From assembly GCA_000648925.1 (NCBI GenBank), contig JFHF01000007.1, positions 140,268 through 204,267 of the forward strand: a stretch of DNA of 64,000 nucleotides, read 5' to 3'. This document shows positions 43,673-52,354 of this stretch, piece after piece (positions within the stretch are counted from its first letter, which is position 1; the number at the start of each line of letters is the position of its first letter). The position numbers and the translations under genes were made by a program. The DNA is from Caballeronia jiangsuensis. GTDB taxonomy: Bacteria; Pseudomonadota; Gammaproteobacteria; Burkholderiales; Burkholderiaceae. A model generated the notes under the pieces. The model worked only from the letters and a program-made list of their open reading frames with translations. It did not search any database and was not told the DNA's origin.

Positions 43673-45364
43673 ATGAATACGACGACATATGACTACGTGA
43701 TCGTGGGCGGCGGCTCGGCCGGATGCGTGCTCGCGAATCGGTTGAGCGCGGACCCCACGGTGAACGTGCTTCTTCTGGAAGCGGGCGGTTCGGATCGTCA
43801 CCCGTTCTTTGCGATGCCAGCCGGCTTCGCGAAGATGACCAAGGGCATCGGGTCGTGGGGCTGGCATACCGTGCCGCAGAAGCATCTCAACAATCGCGTC
43901 CTGCGCTTCACGCAAGCGAAGGTTATCGGCGGCGGCTCGTCGATCAACGCGCAACTCTATACGCGAGGCGTGCCCGCCGACTATGACGAATGGGTCAGCA
44001 AGGCCGGAGCGACGGGTTGGTCTTATCGCGAGGTATTGCCGTATTTCAAGCGTTCGGAAAACAATCAGCGCTTCGCGAATGAGTTCCACGCCTACGGCGG
44101 TCCCCTGGGCGTCTCGAATCCGATCAGCCCGCTTCCTATATGCGAAGCGTTCTTTCAGGCAGGGCAGGAGTTAGGCATTCCGTTCAACCCCGATTTCAAC
44201 GGCGCTTCGCAAGAGGGACTCGGGTACTATCAACTGACGCAACTTGACGCGCGTCGTTCGTCGGCAGCAACGAGTTTCATCAAGCCTGTGCTCAAACGGC
44301 GTAACCTCACCGTGCAAATGGCCACGCGCACGTTGCGCGTCATCGTCGAAGGCCATCGTGCAGTGGGTGTCGAGGTAGTCGTCGGCGATAGCCGCGATAC
44401 GCAAATCATCAGAGCCGCGCGAGAAGTGATCGTGTCTTCCGGCGCTATCGGCTCGCCGAAGCTACTCTTGCAATCCGGCATCGGGCCCGCGTCGCATGTC
44501 CGGTCTGTCGGGATCAAACCCGTCCATGATCTGCGCGGCGTCGGCGAAAATCTTCAGGATCACCTCGATCTGTTCGTCATTTCTGAATGCACGGGCGATC
44601 ACACCTACGACAAATACAACAAGTTGCATCACGCTGCGTGGGCCGCGTTGCAATACGTCGTGCTGAAAAAAGGCCCGGTGGCGTCGAGTCTCTTCGAAAC
44701 TGGCGGGTTCTGGTACGCAGACCGCGACTCGCCCAACCGCGACCGCTCGCCCGATATCCAGTTCCATCTGGGGCTCGGTTCGGGAATCGAGGCGGGTATG
44801 GCCAAGCTGCAAAACGCGGGCGTGACGCTGAACACGGCTTATCTTCGGCCACGGTCGCGCGGCACGGTTCGTCTCTCAAGCAGTGATCCGGCCGATGCGC
44901 CTCTGCTTGATCCCAACTACTGGTCGGACCCGCACGACAGGGATATGGCCATCAAGGGCTTGCGCTTGGCTCGCGACATCCTCAATGCGCCCGCCATGCG
45001 CCGCTTCGTGCAGAACGAAGTTCTTCCCGGATCGCGGGCCAACAGCGATCAGGAGCTTTTCGAGTACGCGTGCGCGAATGCGAAGACCGACCATCACCCG
45101 GTCGGGACATGCCGCATGGGACAGGCAAACGATCCGGACGCTGTAGTAACGCCCGATTTGCGGCTGATCGGTCTCGATGGCCTGCGCGTCGTCGATGCGT
45201 CCGTGATGCCTTTCGTGCCTTCCTGCAACACCAATGCGCCGACCATCATGATCGCCGAGAAAGCAGCGGACATGATCATTCAGTCCGCCTCTGCGAGCAT
45301 CGCCGCGCCCACGGTTGCACCTGTCACGAACCTGTCCGACTTCGCCATTCCTTCCAGACACTGA
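43673..45364 (+). CDS. GMC-family FAD oxidoreductase (choline/alcohol dehydrogenase type)
   Basis: A 563-aa flavoenzyme: FAD-binding DYVIVGGGSAGCVLANRLS and LLLEAGGSD, GMC signature 1 region QAKVIGGGSSINAQLYTRG, signature 2 region SSGAIGSPKLLLQSGIGP, and active-site DHHPVGTCRMG with C-terminal SCNTNAPTIMIAEKAADMI. It oxidises a primary or secondary alcohol, with electrons going to the respiratory chain or O2. Start 43673 was chosen because it places the FAD motif at residues 8-20. The product aldehyde could feed the aldehyde dehydrogenase. Confidence 0.92.
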   Translation: MNTTTYDYVIVGGGSAGCVLANRLSADPTVNVLLLEAGGSDRHPFFAMPAGFAKMTKGIGSWGWHTVPQKHLNNRVLRFTQAKVIGGGSSINAQLYTRGVPADYDEWVSKAGATGWSYREVLPYFKRSENNQRFANEFHAYGGPLGVSNPISPLPICEAFFQAGQELGIPFNPDFNGASQEGLGYYQLTQLDARRSSAATSFIKPVLKRRNLTVQMATRTLRVIVEGHRAVGVEVVVGDSRDTQIIRAAREVIVSSGAIGSPKLLLQSGIGPASHVRSVGIKPVHDLRGVGENLQDHLDLFVISECTGDHTYDKYNKLHHAAWAALQYVVLKKGPVASSLFETGGFWYADRDSPNRDRSPDIQFHLGLGSGIEAGMAKLQNAGVTLNTAYLRPRSRGTVRLSSSDPADAPLLDPNYWSDPHDRDMAIKGLRLARDILNAPAMRRFVQNEVLPGSRANSDQELFEYACANAKTDHHPVGTCRMGQANDPDAVVTPDLRLIGLDGLRVVDASVMPFVPSCNTNAPTIMIAEKAADMIIQSASASIAAPTVAPVTNLSDFAIPSRH

Positions 45365-45374
45365 GAGGTACAGC

Positions 45375-46547
45375 ATGAACATCAATTTGCCACTGCAGGA
45401 CGGGACTGTCCGGGCATACTCGCTGCAAAATCTGGAAAACCAGCTTCCCGGATCGAGCGCACCGACGTTCAACCGGATCGCGTATGCGGCCGCGCACGTC
45501 GTCGTCGATGCGCGTGCTGCATACGAGCCTTCCGGTGATGCACCCGCTGTCGATTGGGACGCGACGCTGGCATTCCGCACGTACCTTTATAGTCTCGGAT
45601 TCAAGGTCGCCGAGGCGATGGACACCGCCCAGCGCGGCATGGGCATCGGCTGGCCTGTTGCGGCCGAATTGATCCGACGCAGCATCGCTCACGCGAAGTC
45701 GATTCCCGGCGCCGATCTCGCCTGCGGTGCGGGCACCGATCATCTCGATGGCAGGAAAGCGCATTCTCTCGACGACATCGTTGCCGCTTACAACGAGCAG
45801 TTCGAGGTTGTCGAATCAGCGGGCGGCCGTCCGATCATGATGGCGAGCCGCGCGCTCTGCGCGGCTGCGCGCTGCGCCGACGACTACATGTACGTCTACG
45901 AAAAAGTCATCTCCGCGTCGCGCGAGAAAATCGTGCTGCACTGGCTCGGCGATGCGTTCGATTCGGCGCTCGCCGGTTACTGGGGCAGCAGCGATGTCGA
46001 TACCGCGATGGCCACGGTGCTCGACATCATCGGTCATCAGAAGGAGAAGATCGAAGGAATCAAGATCTCTCTGCTCAACGCGGAGTATGAACGGCAGTTG
46101 CGCTCGAAATTGCCGGAAGGTGTCGTCATGTTCACCGGCGACGACTACAACTATGGCGAACTCATCGCCGGTGACAGCACGGGCAAGTCGCATGCATTGC
46201 TGGGCATCTTCGATCCGATCGCGCCGGTGGCGTCGAAGGCGCTGGCATCGCTGGCCCGAAACGACATCGACACCTATCACGCGCTCATGACGCCGACGGT
46301 CACGCTGTCGCGCGAACTCTTCGTCGCGCCGACGCAGTACTACAAGGCCGGCGTCGTGTTCCTTGCGTGGCTCAACGGGCACCAGAACCATTTCTCGATG
46401 GCAGGCGGAATGCAATCGGCGCGATCGGCGCTTCATTACGCGGACGTCTTTCGTAAAGCCGATGCTTCCGGCGTGCTGATCCGTCCGGAACTTGCAGTAA
46501 GGCGGATGAAGCAGTTCATGGAACTGGTCGCCGGCATAGAGAACTGA
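45375..46547 (+). CDS. DUF993 family protein (DHDPS-like TIM-barrel aldolase)
   Basis: A 390-aa protein of a family without an assigned reaction. The segment EKIEGIKISLLNAEYERQLR and VMFTGDD aligns by eye with the dihydrodipicolinate synthase/N-acetylneuraminate lyase pattern, where the Lys (here Lys230) forms a Schiff base and the GDD follows about 26 residues later. The tyrosine-containing motif of true DHDPS is replaced by KIVLHWLGDAFD. A retro-aldol or dehydration on a keto-sugar (acid) is plausible. GAGAGG precedes ATG 45375. It is the last gene of the operon and convergent with the next one. Confidence 0.8.
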   Translation: MNINLPLQDGTVRAYSLQNLENQLPGSSAPTFNRIAYAAAHVVVDARAAYEPSGDAPAVDWDATLAFRTYLYSLGFKVAEAMDTAQRGMGIGWPVAAELIRRSIAHAKSIPGADLACGAGTDHLDGRKAHSLDDIVAAYNEQFEVVESAGGRPIMMASRALCAAARCADDYMYVYEKVISASREKIVLHWLGDAFDSALAGYWGSSDVDTAMATVLDIIGHQKEKIEGIKISLLNAEYERQLRSKLPEGVVMFTGDDYNYGELIAGDSTGKSHALLGIFDPIAPVASKALASLARNDIDTYHALMTPTVTLSRELFVAPTQYYKAGVVFLAWLNGHQNHFSMAGGMQSARSALHYADVFRKADASGVLIRPELAVRRMKQFMELVAGIEN

Positions 46548-46567
46548 CGCGCGACCATTACCAGATG

Positions 46568-46888
46568 CTACTGGCCGCCAGAATAGAGCTGCTTCATGTC
46601 TTCGTCAGAGGCGGGGCGAACGACGATGCGCGAACCGGACGTCGATGAGCCGGAGGGCATACCGCCATACTCCGTTGCGTGATCGGTCGCTACCCGTGCC
46701 TCGGCCGCCTGGATGTCGCCCGGATAACTTGCATCCGCGCTTTTGGCCGGATCATAGCCGGCCTGTTCGAGCTGTTGCAGCTCTGCACGCACCTGGGCAC
46801 GCGTCAATGCCGGATCCGTCTGGGAGAACGCAGCGAGAGGCAAGGAAAGCGCCGACGCTGCGGCGACCGCGATAACGACTGATTTCAT
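46568..46888 (-). CDS. DUF4148 exported protein
   Basis: A 106-aa protein with signal peptide (VVIAVAAASALSLPLAAFSQ) and the DUF4148 core LTRAQVRAELQQLEQAGYDPAKSADASYPGDIQAAEARV. The family is frequent in Burkholderia-group bacteria and has no known function. GAGGAGG precedes ATG 46888. The C-terminus is longer than the two other family members in the window (62550 and 62919). Confidence 0.88.
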   Translation of the reverse strand: MKSVVIAVAAASALSLPLAAFSQTDPALTRAQVRAELQQLEQAGYDPAKSADASYPGDIQAAEARVATDHATEYGGMPSGSSTSGSRIVVRPASDEDMKQLYSGGQ

Positions 46889-47191
46889 GACAACCTCCTC
46901 GTAAATGCCAGGCGGAAATACTCGGGTGCGAAGCGGCCGTTGTGAAACACAGGTCGAGTCTCGGCTCTCTGCACCGTCGTATCGATTGTCGGCCAGCGCC
47001 GACGCCCTCGACACCCACGTAGGTAGGCGAGCGCCCGAAATCGCGCCGCGAAGATGTAGGCATTGTTAAGCGGACGGATACATTCGTACCGCTACATTTG
47101 TATATCCGCATTCGAATGCGGTCCTGCTATTCTGTCTGGATGTCATGCTGCCGTATTCGCGGACGGCGACATTTCCGGATCGGGCATCGCG
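46889..47191. other. Divergent intergenic region with palindrome
   Basis: No gene is supported. It contains a perfect 16-bp palindrome CCGCATTCGAATGCGG at 47106-47121, about 70 nt upstream of the kinase start, and an AT-richer stretch at 47060-47105, the likely promoter area of the kinase gene. Confidence 0.5.
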
Positions 47192-49066
47192 ATGAGATCG
47201 TCAGACCTCTGGGTGCGCAGGTTCAGATCGGCGGCTCAGGAACGGGCGTTTCTGAGGGACTACGCGCAGCGCATGTCCGGCCAGCGAAGACTCGCCATCG
47301 CGATCTTCACCGCGTTGTGGATCGTTTTTTCGATCCGTGACTTCGGGCGGATCGACATACTCGATCCCGCCCATTTGCACCACCACGAAATCATCTTCGC
47401 GAGAAGCGCCGCGGCTATCGGCATGAGCGTGGCCGTCGTGCTGTGGACGCCGCGCGCACTCGTTGAACGCTGGGCCGTCGGGCTCCTCTGCCTGTGGACG
47501 CTCAGTGCGTGGCTCGCCACCTTGAGACTGCTGCAGATCGTGGACCTGCCGTGGCACGAACACTATTCGATCCTGACGCTCACGCTGTTCACGATCTTCA
47601 TGGCGTTCCGGCTACGCGTGGTCACCACGGCGTGGCTGGTCGGGCTGTGCATTGCAAGTTATCTGCTGATGCTGTTTCTCCAGCCTCCGGGCGAGAAGTT
47701 CGGCATGCACCTGTCGTCGGTGATTGCGCACGGCACGAGTCTGCCGCTGACGTATGCCATCGGTCTGCTCGTCAGTATTCCGCTGGAACGTTCGGCACGC
47801 CGCGAATTCATGTACCGGCGCACCTTGCGCGCGGCCAAGGCGCGCGTCGAAGCCACGTCGCGTGCGATAAACGAGCAGAACAAATGCATGCAGGAACTCG
47901 TCAAGGAGAAGGAGCGGTTCTTTTCGTCGGCATATCACGACATCCAGCAGCCGCTCGCCGCGATCAACCTCTTCATTCGCAGCGCCCGGACGAGGATCAG
48001 GGACGGACACGCGGTGGATCGCGATCTCGATGTGATCGAAGAGACCGCGTCCGAAATCCTCGACATGTTCAAGGAGATCCAGGACTACAGCGAGCTGGGC
48101 TCGCATGTTCCCCGCCTTGTGCCGGTCAATACGTTCGACCTGCTGACCGAAGTCTTCCAGCAATATCGGGAGACGGCCGAGTCGCGGGGCATCGATCTGA
48201 GACTCGCGAAGCGTCGAGTCGAGCCGCCGTCCATCGAGACCGACCGGTCGCTCTTCAAGCGGGCCGTATCCAATCTCGTATCGAACGCGATCAAGAACAC
48301 GTCGTCGGGCGGCGTCGTGCTCGGCTGGGTGCAGGTGGATGACCGGTTGAGAGTCGATGTATGGGACACGGGAATCGGCATTGCACCGGCCTATCGGGAG
48401 GCTATTTTCGCCGAGTACTACCAGATCAACAATCCGGGACGCGATCGTTCCAAAGGGCTGGGACTGGGGCTGTCGATCGTGCAACGCGTGGTTCGTATTC
48501 TTCCGGGACACGCCATGAGTTTCGCTTCGGTCGAAGGGCGCGGATCGCGCTTTTCGCTCTACGCGAGCACTTCGGCATCGAAGCCGGCTGGCGCGACGAC
48601 CCAGCATGGCGAGCGCCACCGCCCCGATCTCGACGGCACGTTCATGCTGCTGTGCGACGACGAACCGATGGTCCTCGAAGGCCTGCGACGCCTCTTTTCG
48701 AGCGCGGGCGCGCTCGTGCAGGCCGCCGAATCGATGGCCGGATTCGAAGCCATTCTCGCCGATGACAGCCGCATTCCCGATCTCATCGTGACCGATATCC
48801 GGCTACGCGATGGCGTCTCCGGCAAGGAAGTCGCAGACCGGATCAGGCGTCACTTCGCGTGGGCCGGTGTGATTCCCGTCGCTTTCATCACCGGCGAGTT
48901 GCTGTCGGTTCAGGTGCTGCGCGACTTCCCCGAGCCGTTCGTGCTGCTGCGCAAGTCGTCGGCGCCGGAGGACTTGCTGGCGGAGATCAGCCGCTTCGTT
49001 GCCGCCCATCGGCAGATGAATCCCGATCTCGCGACGGATCTGTCACCGGCAGCGTCCCGAGCTTGA
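47192..49066 (+). CDS. Hybrid sensor histidine kinase with C-terminal receiver
   Basis: A 624-aa membrane kinase. About six hydrophobic helices (residues 34-200) form a sensor without a clear periplasmic domain. The phosphorylated His is His249 in SSAYHDIQQPLAAINLF. The ATPase domain has NLVSNAIKNTSSGG and DTGIGIAPAYREAIF, and SKGLGLGLSIVQRV. The C-terminal receiver (from about residue 485) has LLCDDEPM and DLIVTDIRLRDG. I chose ATG 47192; the frame is open to 47063. Its last 80 nt are antisense to the end of the response-regulator gene, its likely partner. Confidence 0.9.
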   Translation: MRSSDLWVRRFRSAAQERAFLRDYAQRMSGQRRLAIAIFTALWIVFSIRDFGRIDILDPAHLHHHEIIFARSAAAIGMSVAVVLWTPRALVERWAVGLLCLWTLSAWLATLRLLQIVDLPWHEHYSILTLTLFTIFMAFRLRVVTTAWLVGLCIASYLLMLFLQPPGEKFGMHLSSVIAHGTSLPLTYAIGLLVSIPLERSARREFMYRRTLRAAKARVEATSRAINEQNKCMQELVKEKERFFSSAYHDIQQPLAAINLFIRSARTRIRDGHAVDRDLDVIEETASEILDMFKEIQDYSELGSHVPRLVPVNTFDLLTEVFQQYRETAESRGIDLRLAKRRVEPPSIETDRSLFKRAVSNLVSNAIKNTSSGGVVLGWVQVDDRLRVDVWDTGIGIAPAYREAIFAEYYQINNPGRDRSKGLGLGLSIVQRVVRILPGHAMSFASVEGRGSRFSLYASTSASKPAGATTQHGERHRPDLDGTFMLLCDDEPMVLEGLRRLFSSAGALVQAAESMAGFEAILADDSRIPDLIVTDIRLRDGVSGKEVADRIRRHFAWAGVIPVAFITGELLSVQVLRDFPEPFVLLRKSSAPEDLLAEISRFVAAHRQMNPDLATDLSPAASRA

Positions 49067-49739
49067 TGCCCTTGTCGGCCAGCATCACGATCAGTTCGGT
49101 GCGCCGCCGCAGATTGAAGTGCGCGAGCAGATGACTGATGTACTTGCGCACCGTGATGTCTTCGAGCCCCATCTTCGACGCGATGGCTTTGGACGGAAGG
49201 CCGCGCACGAGCCACGCGAGCGTTTCGTACTCGCGGGGCGTGAGTCCGAGATCCGGCGCGTCCCAACGTGCCGCGCCACCGTGCGGCGGCTGCGCATGTC
49301 CTGATTCGCGTGCCGGCGCCTCGGCCATGTCGATCGTGCGCCTCAGCCCGGCGATGCTCGCCGCGGGCAGGTAGACGCCGCCCGAGAGCACGGCGACGAT
49401 CGCGGCATGGAGCGCTTCGGGCGACGACGATTTCGGCACGTAGCCCATCGCGCGCAGTGCGAGGCATCGACTGACCGTCTCCATGCTCTCATCGGCCGAA
49501 ACCACGACCACGGGCAAGGACGGCCGCGCGTCTTTCAGGCGGACCAGCGCATCGCAACCGTGCCCGTCGGGAAGTTCGAGGTCCAGAAACACGATGTCCG
49601 GATGATCGATCATCGCCGAATCGACGCCATGCGACAGCGTGCTCGCATGAAGCAGTTCGACATGCGGAAAAAGCTCTTTGATGAGCAGTGCAAAACCGGC
49701 TCTGAAGAGTTCGTGATCATCGACGAGCAGCACACGCAT
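48987..49739 (-). CDS. LuxR/NarL-family response regulator
   Basis: A 250-aa regulator. Receiver: LLVDDHE, phospho-acceptor Asp53 in VFLDLELPDG and Lys in GYVPKSSSPE. The LuxR-type helix-turn-helix is LTPREYETLAWLVRGLPSKAIASKMGLEDITVRKYISHLL (about residues 165-205). Its 3' end overlaps the convergent kinase gene by 80 nt, so reading frames share sequence on opposite strands. It is probably the kinase's partner. About 20 residues after the DNA-binding domain form a disordered-looking tail. Confidence 0.9.
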   Translation of the reverse strand: MRVLLVDDHELFRAGFALLIKELFPHVELLHASTLSHGVDSAMIDHPDIVFLDLELPDGHGCDALVRLKDARPSLPVVVVSADESMETVSRCLALRAMGYVPKSSSPEALHAAIVAVLSGGVYLPAASIAGLRRTIDMAEAPARESGHAQPPHGGAARWDAPDLGLTPREYETLAWLVRGLPSKAIASKMGLEDITVRKYISHLLAHFNLRRRTELIVMLADKGIKLGTLPVTDPSRDRDSSADGRQRSG

Positions 49740-50020
49740 CGCATCGTCTCCCTGACGGTACTCGAATAATTCTATACGCGGTTTACAGTCGCGATGTGGT
49801 TATTCAATCTCTGTCGATCAAGATTCCCTACGACTTTCGATGTACACCGTCTTGCCGATAGGTTCGATATCCCGCCGCTTGTAGGCTCATGCAATCGCAC
49901 GAGATTCGGCGTGGCACGCAAGCGGTGTCGCCTTGAACGAGGATGTGCGATATCGAGCGTGCTCGTCGATTGACCTCGATATTCGGCACGCGTAATTCAC
50001 CAGCAATGAAGGAGCGAAGC

Positions 50021-50386
50021 ATGGAAATGAAAGCGCACGATCCGTCCCCGGAACAAGCGGTCACTCATGAAGTGAGCGCCGACCATCACGGCGTCGTTCA
50101 GACTCATCTGGCCGGCACCATGACTGGCGTGGCGTATCGCTACGATGCGTGGCCCTCGCTGCACGGCGAGGTCGCCTTCGGGTTCAACGCAGGCCCGATC
50201 CAGGCGGGATCGCACGTGTTCGTGTCCGTCAGCGAATGCGATAACGGCGGCAACCGCTTCATGGGTTCCGCCATCTACACCGTGCAAAACATCGTGGTGA
50301 AGCCGGGCCGTACCGAGTTCCGCATCAATATCGGATGGAATTCGCCGCTTCGGGTATCGACGGATATTCTCGTCATCAATCCGTAA
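50021..50386 (+). CDS. Hypothetical protein (121 aa)
   Basis: A protein without signal peptide that appears beta-rich (SHVFVSVSECDNGGNRFMG, VQNIVVKPGRTEFRINIGW). The family is not recognised. GGAG lies before ATG 50021 and an in-frame ATG occurs at 50027. It precedes a sedolisin protease gene by 240 nt; it could be a partner or inhibitor of that protease, but this is only a suggestion. Confidence 0.65.
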   Translation: MEMKAHDPSPEQAVTHEVSADHHGVVQTHLAGTMTGVAYRYDAWPSLHGEVAFGFNAGPIQAGSHVFVSVSECDNGGNRFMGSAIYTVQNIVVKPGRTEFRINIGWNSPLRVSTDILVINP

Positions 50387-50623
50387 GCTTCGCCGCGCGG
50401 CCCGTCTCTTCGTGCATCAAGTAGTTCGGATATCGAACGAATGTGCGAGGGACGGGCTTTTGTGCGAGGAGACCTGACGTACAGAGGGCGCAACAGAAAG
50501 CGCAGAAGCAACCGAGCGTCGCGCCCCGATTCGCACTGCGTCCGAGCTTCAATCAGCCGAGACAGTCTCTCATCTTGCGCGACACTTCCACTCGGCGGAA
50601 GGCGTCGCCACATGGAGTCGATC

Positions 50624-52231
50624 ATGCCGTCCCAGCCTTCATCCATTCCGGTTCGCGGCAGCGAGCGCGCGGCGCTGCCTACGGCGCACGTCGTCGGTCC
50701 CGCAGCAAGCGACGAGCGACTGGAAGTGACATTGCGCGTGCGTCCGCGCGCGCAACTGCACGCGTCTGCCTCCGAGGCGCAGTCTCTTCGTCCGCCTGGC
50801 GAGCGTAGCTATCTGAGCCGCGAACAGCTCGCATCGGCGCATGGCGCGGCGCCCGAGGACATCGCGAAGGTCGAGGCCTTCGCGCAGTCGCATGGCCTTC
50901 AGGTCGTGCTGACGAGCGCCGCGCGCCGCTGCGTCATCGTATCGGGCACGGTTGCGGCACTGGAATCGGCGTTCGCCGTGAAGCTGCAGCAGTACCGCTT
51001 CGACGGCGGCAGCTATCGCGGGCGCGTCGGCCCGGTGTTCGTGTCGCCGGAGATCGGGGACATTGTCGAGGGCGTCTTCGGTCTCGACGACCGTCCGCAG
51101 GCCATCGCACATTTCAAGCGCTCGGCGCATGCCGTGCGTGCGGAAGATGGAGCCGCGCCACACGCCGGCGGCGCCTCGTTCACGCCGCCGCAACTGGCGA
51201 AGCTATACAACTATCCCGGCGACACGGACGGCACGGGCCAGTGTATCGGCATCGTCGAGTTCGGCGGAGCGATCCGCGCGGCCGATATCCGCGCCTATTT
51301 CAAGGAACTCGGATTGCCCGCGCCGCACGTCAACACGGTGCTTGTCGATCACGCGCACATGCGCTCGGACGACGCGGACGCCGAGGTGATGCTGGATATC
51401 GAAGTCGCGGCCGCCATTGCGCCGAAAGCGCAGATCGTCGTGTACTTTGCGCCGAATACTTCGCAGGGTTTCATCGACGCGTTCACGCACGCCATTCACG
51501 ACACGGTGCACAAGCCGTCCGTCATTTCGGTGAGCTGGGGCGGTCCGGAAAAGGACTGGTCGGCGCAGATCAAGACGCAGCTCGATCAGGTGTTCCAGGA
51601 TGCGGCGGCGCTCGGCGTGACGATCTGCGCCGCGTCCGGCGACGCCGGTTCGAGCGACGAGAATCCCGACGCGCTCGCGAGCATCGGCCTTACGCCCGAC
51701 GGCCTGTCGCACGCGGATTTCCCGGCTTCGAGCCCGTTCGCGCTCGCATGTGGCGGAACGAAGCTCGTGGCGTCGGCAAGTGCGATCACGAGCGAGACCG
51801 TGTGGAACGAAGATCCGGTGCGCAGCGCAACAGGCGGCGGCATCAGCGATTTCTTCGACGTTCCGGGCTATCAGGCCACAGCGAATATTCCTGTGTCCGC
51901 GAATCCCGGCGGCCGCAAGGGACGCGGCGTTCCCGACATCGCCGCGGACGCCGATCCGGCTACCGGCTATCTCGTGCGCGTTCATGGGCAGGATGCCGTG
52001 ATCGGCGGCACGAGCGCCGTCGCGCCGCTGATGGCCGGTCTCGTCGCGCTGCTCAATCACAAGCTCGGGCATCCGGTCGGCTTCCTCAATCCGTTGCTGT
52101 ATCGGACCGCCGGCATCACGCGCGATATCACGCAGGGCAATAACGGGGCGTATGCGGCCGGGAAGGGCTGGGACGCCTGCACCGGTCTGGGCGTTCCCGA
52201 CGGCGCGAAACTGCTGGACGCGCTGATGTAA
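50624..52231 (+). CDS. S53 family peptidase (sedolisin/kumamolisin-type, with pro-domain)
   Basis: A serine-carboxyl peptidase of about 535 aa. Residues 25-175 form the activation pro-domain (SYLSREQLASAHGAAPEDIAKVEAFAQ). The catalytic set is Glu254 and Asp258 in EVMLDIEVAA, oxyanion Asp340 in SGDAGSS and nucleophile Ser464 in GGTSAVAPLMAGL. Near the C-terminus GWDACTGLGVPDG belongs to the calcium site. No signal peptide is seen. Two starts are possible: 50612 and 50624, the latter with GGAG six nt before it. These enzymes work at acidic pH and are made as inactive precursors. Confidence 0.93.
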   Translation: MPSQPSSIPVRGSERAALPTAHVVGPAASDERLEVTLRVRPRAQLHASASEAQSLRPPGERSYLSREQLASAHGAAPEDIAKVEAFAQSHGLQVVLTSAARRCVIVSGTVAALESAFAVKLQQYRFDGGSYRGRVGPVFVSPEIGDIVEGVFGLDDRPQAIAHFKRSAHAVRAEDGAAPHAGGASFTPPQLAKLYNYPGDTDGTGQCIGIVEFGGAIRAADIRAYFKELGLPAPHVNTVLVDHAHMRSDDADAEVMLDIEVAAAIAPKAQIVVYFAPNTSQGFIDAFTHAIHDTVHKPSVISVSWGGPEKDWSAQIKTQLDQVFQDAAALGVTICAASGDAGSSDENPDALASIGLTPDGLSHADFPASSPFALACGGTKLVASASAITSETVWNEDPVRSATGGGISDFFDVPGYQATANIPVSANPGGRKGRGVPDIAADADPATGYLVRVHGQDAVIGGTSAVAPLMAGLVALLNHKLGHPVGFLNPLLYRTAGITRDITQGNNGAYAAGKGWDACTGLGVPDGAKLLDALM

Positions 52232-52258
52232 CCGGTAAGCGCGAAGCGTCAGGCGCGG

Positions 52259-52278
52259 GCGGCGCCTTCGGGTGCCGC
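52259..52278 (+). terminator. Possible terminator after protease gene
   Basis: GCGGCGCC and GGTGCCGC pair (seven of eight) across a TTCG tetraloop, 27 nt after the stop. No T run follows, so the call is weak. Confidence 0.35.
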
Positions 52279-52354
52279 TCGCTGGCGATGTGCCCGCGCG
52301 GGCGCGCGCCGTGGCCGGCTTCGCAGAGCAATCCAATCTGGTTGGGAGCAAGTC

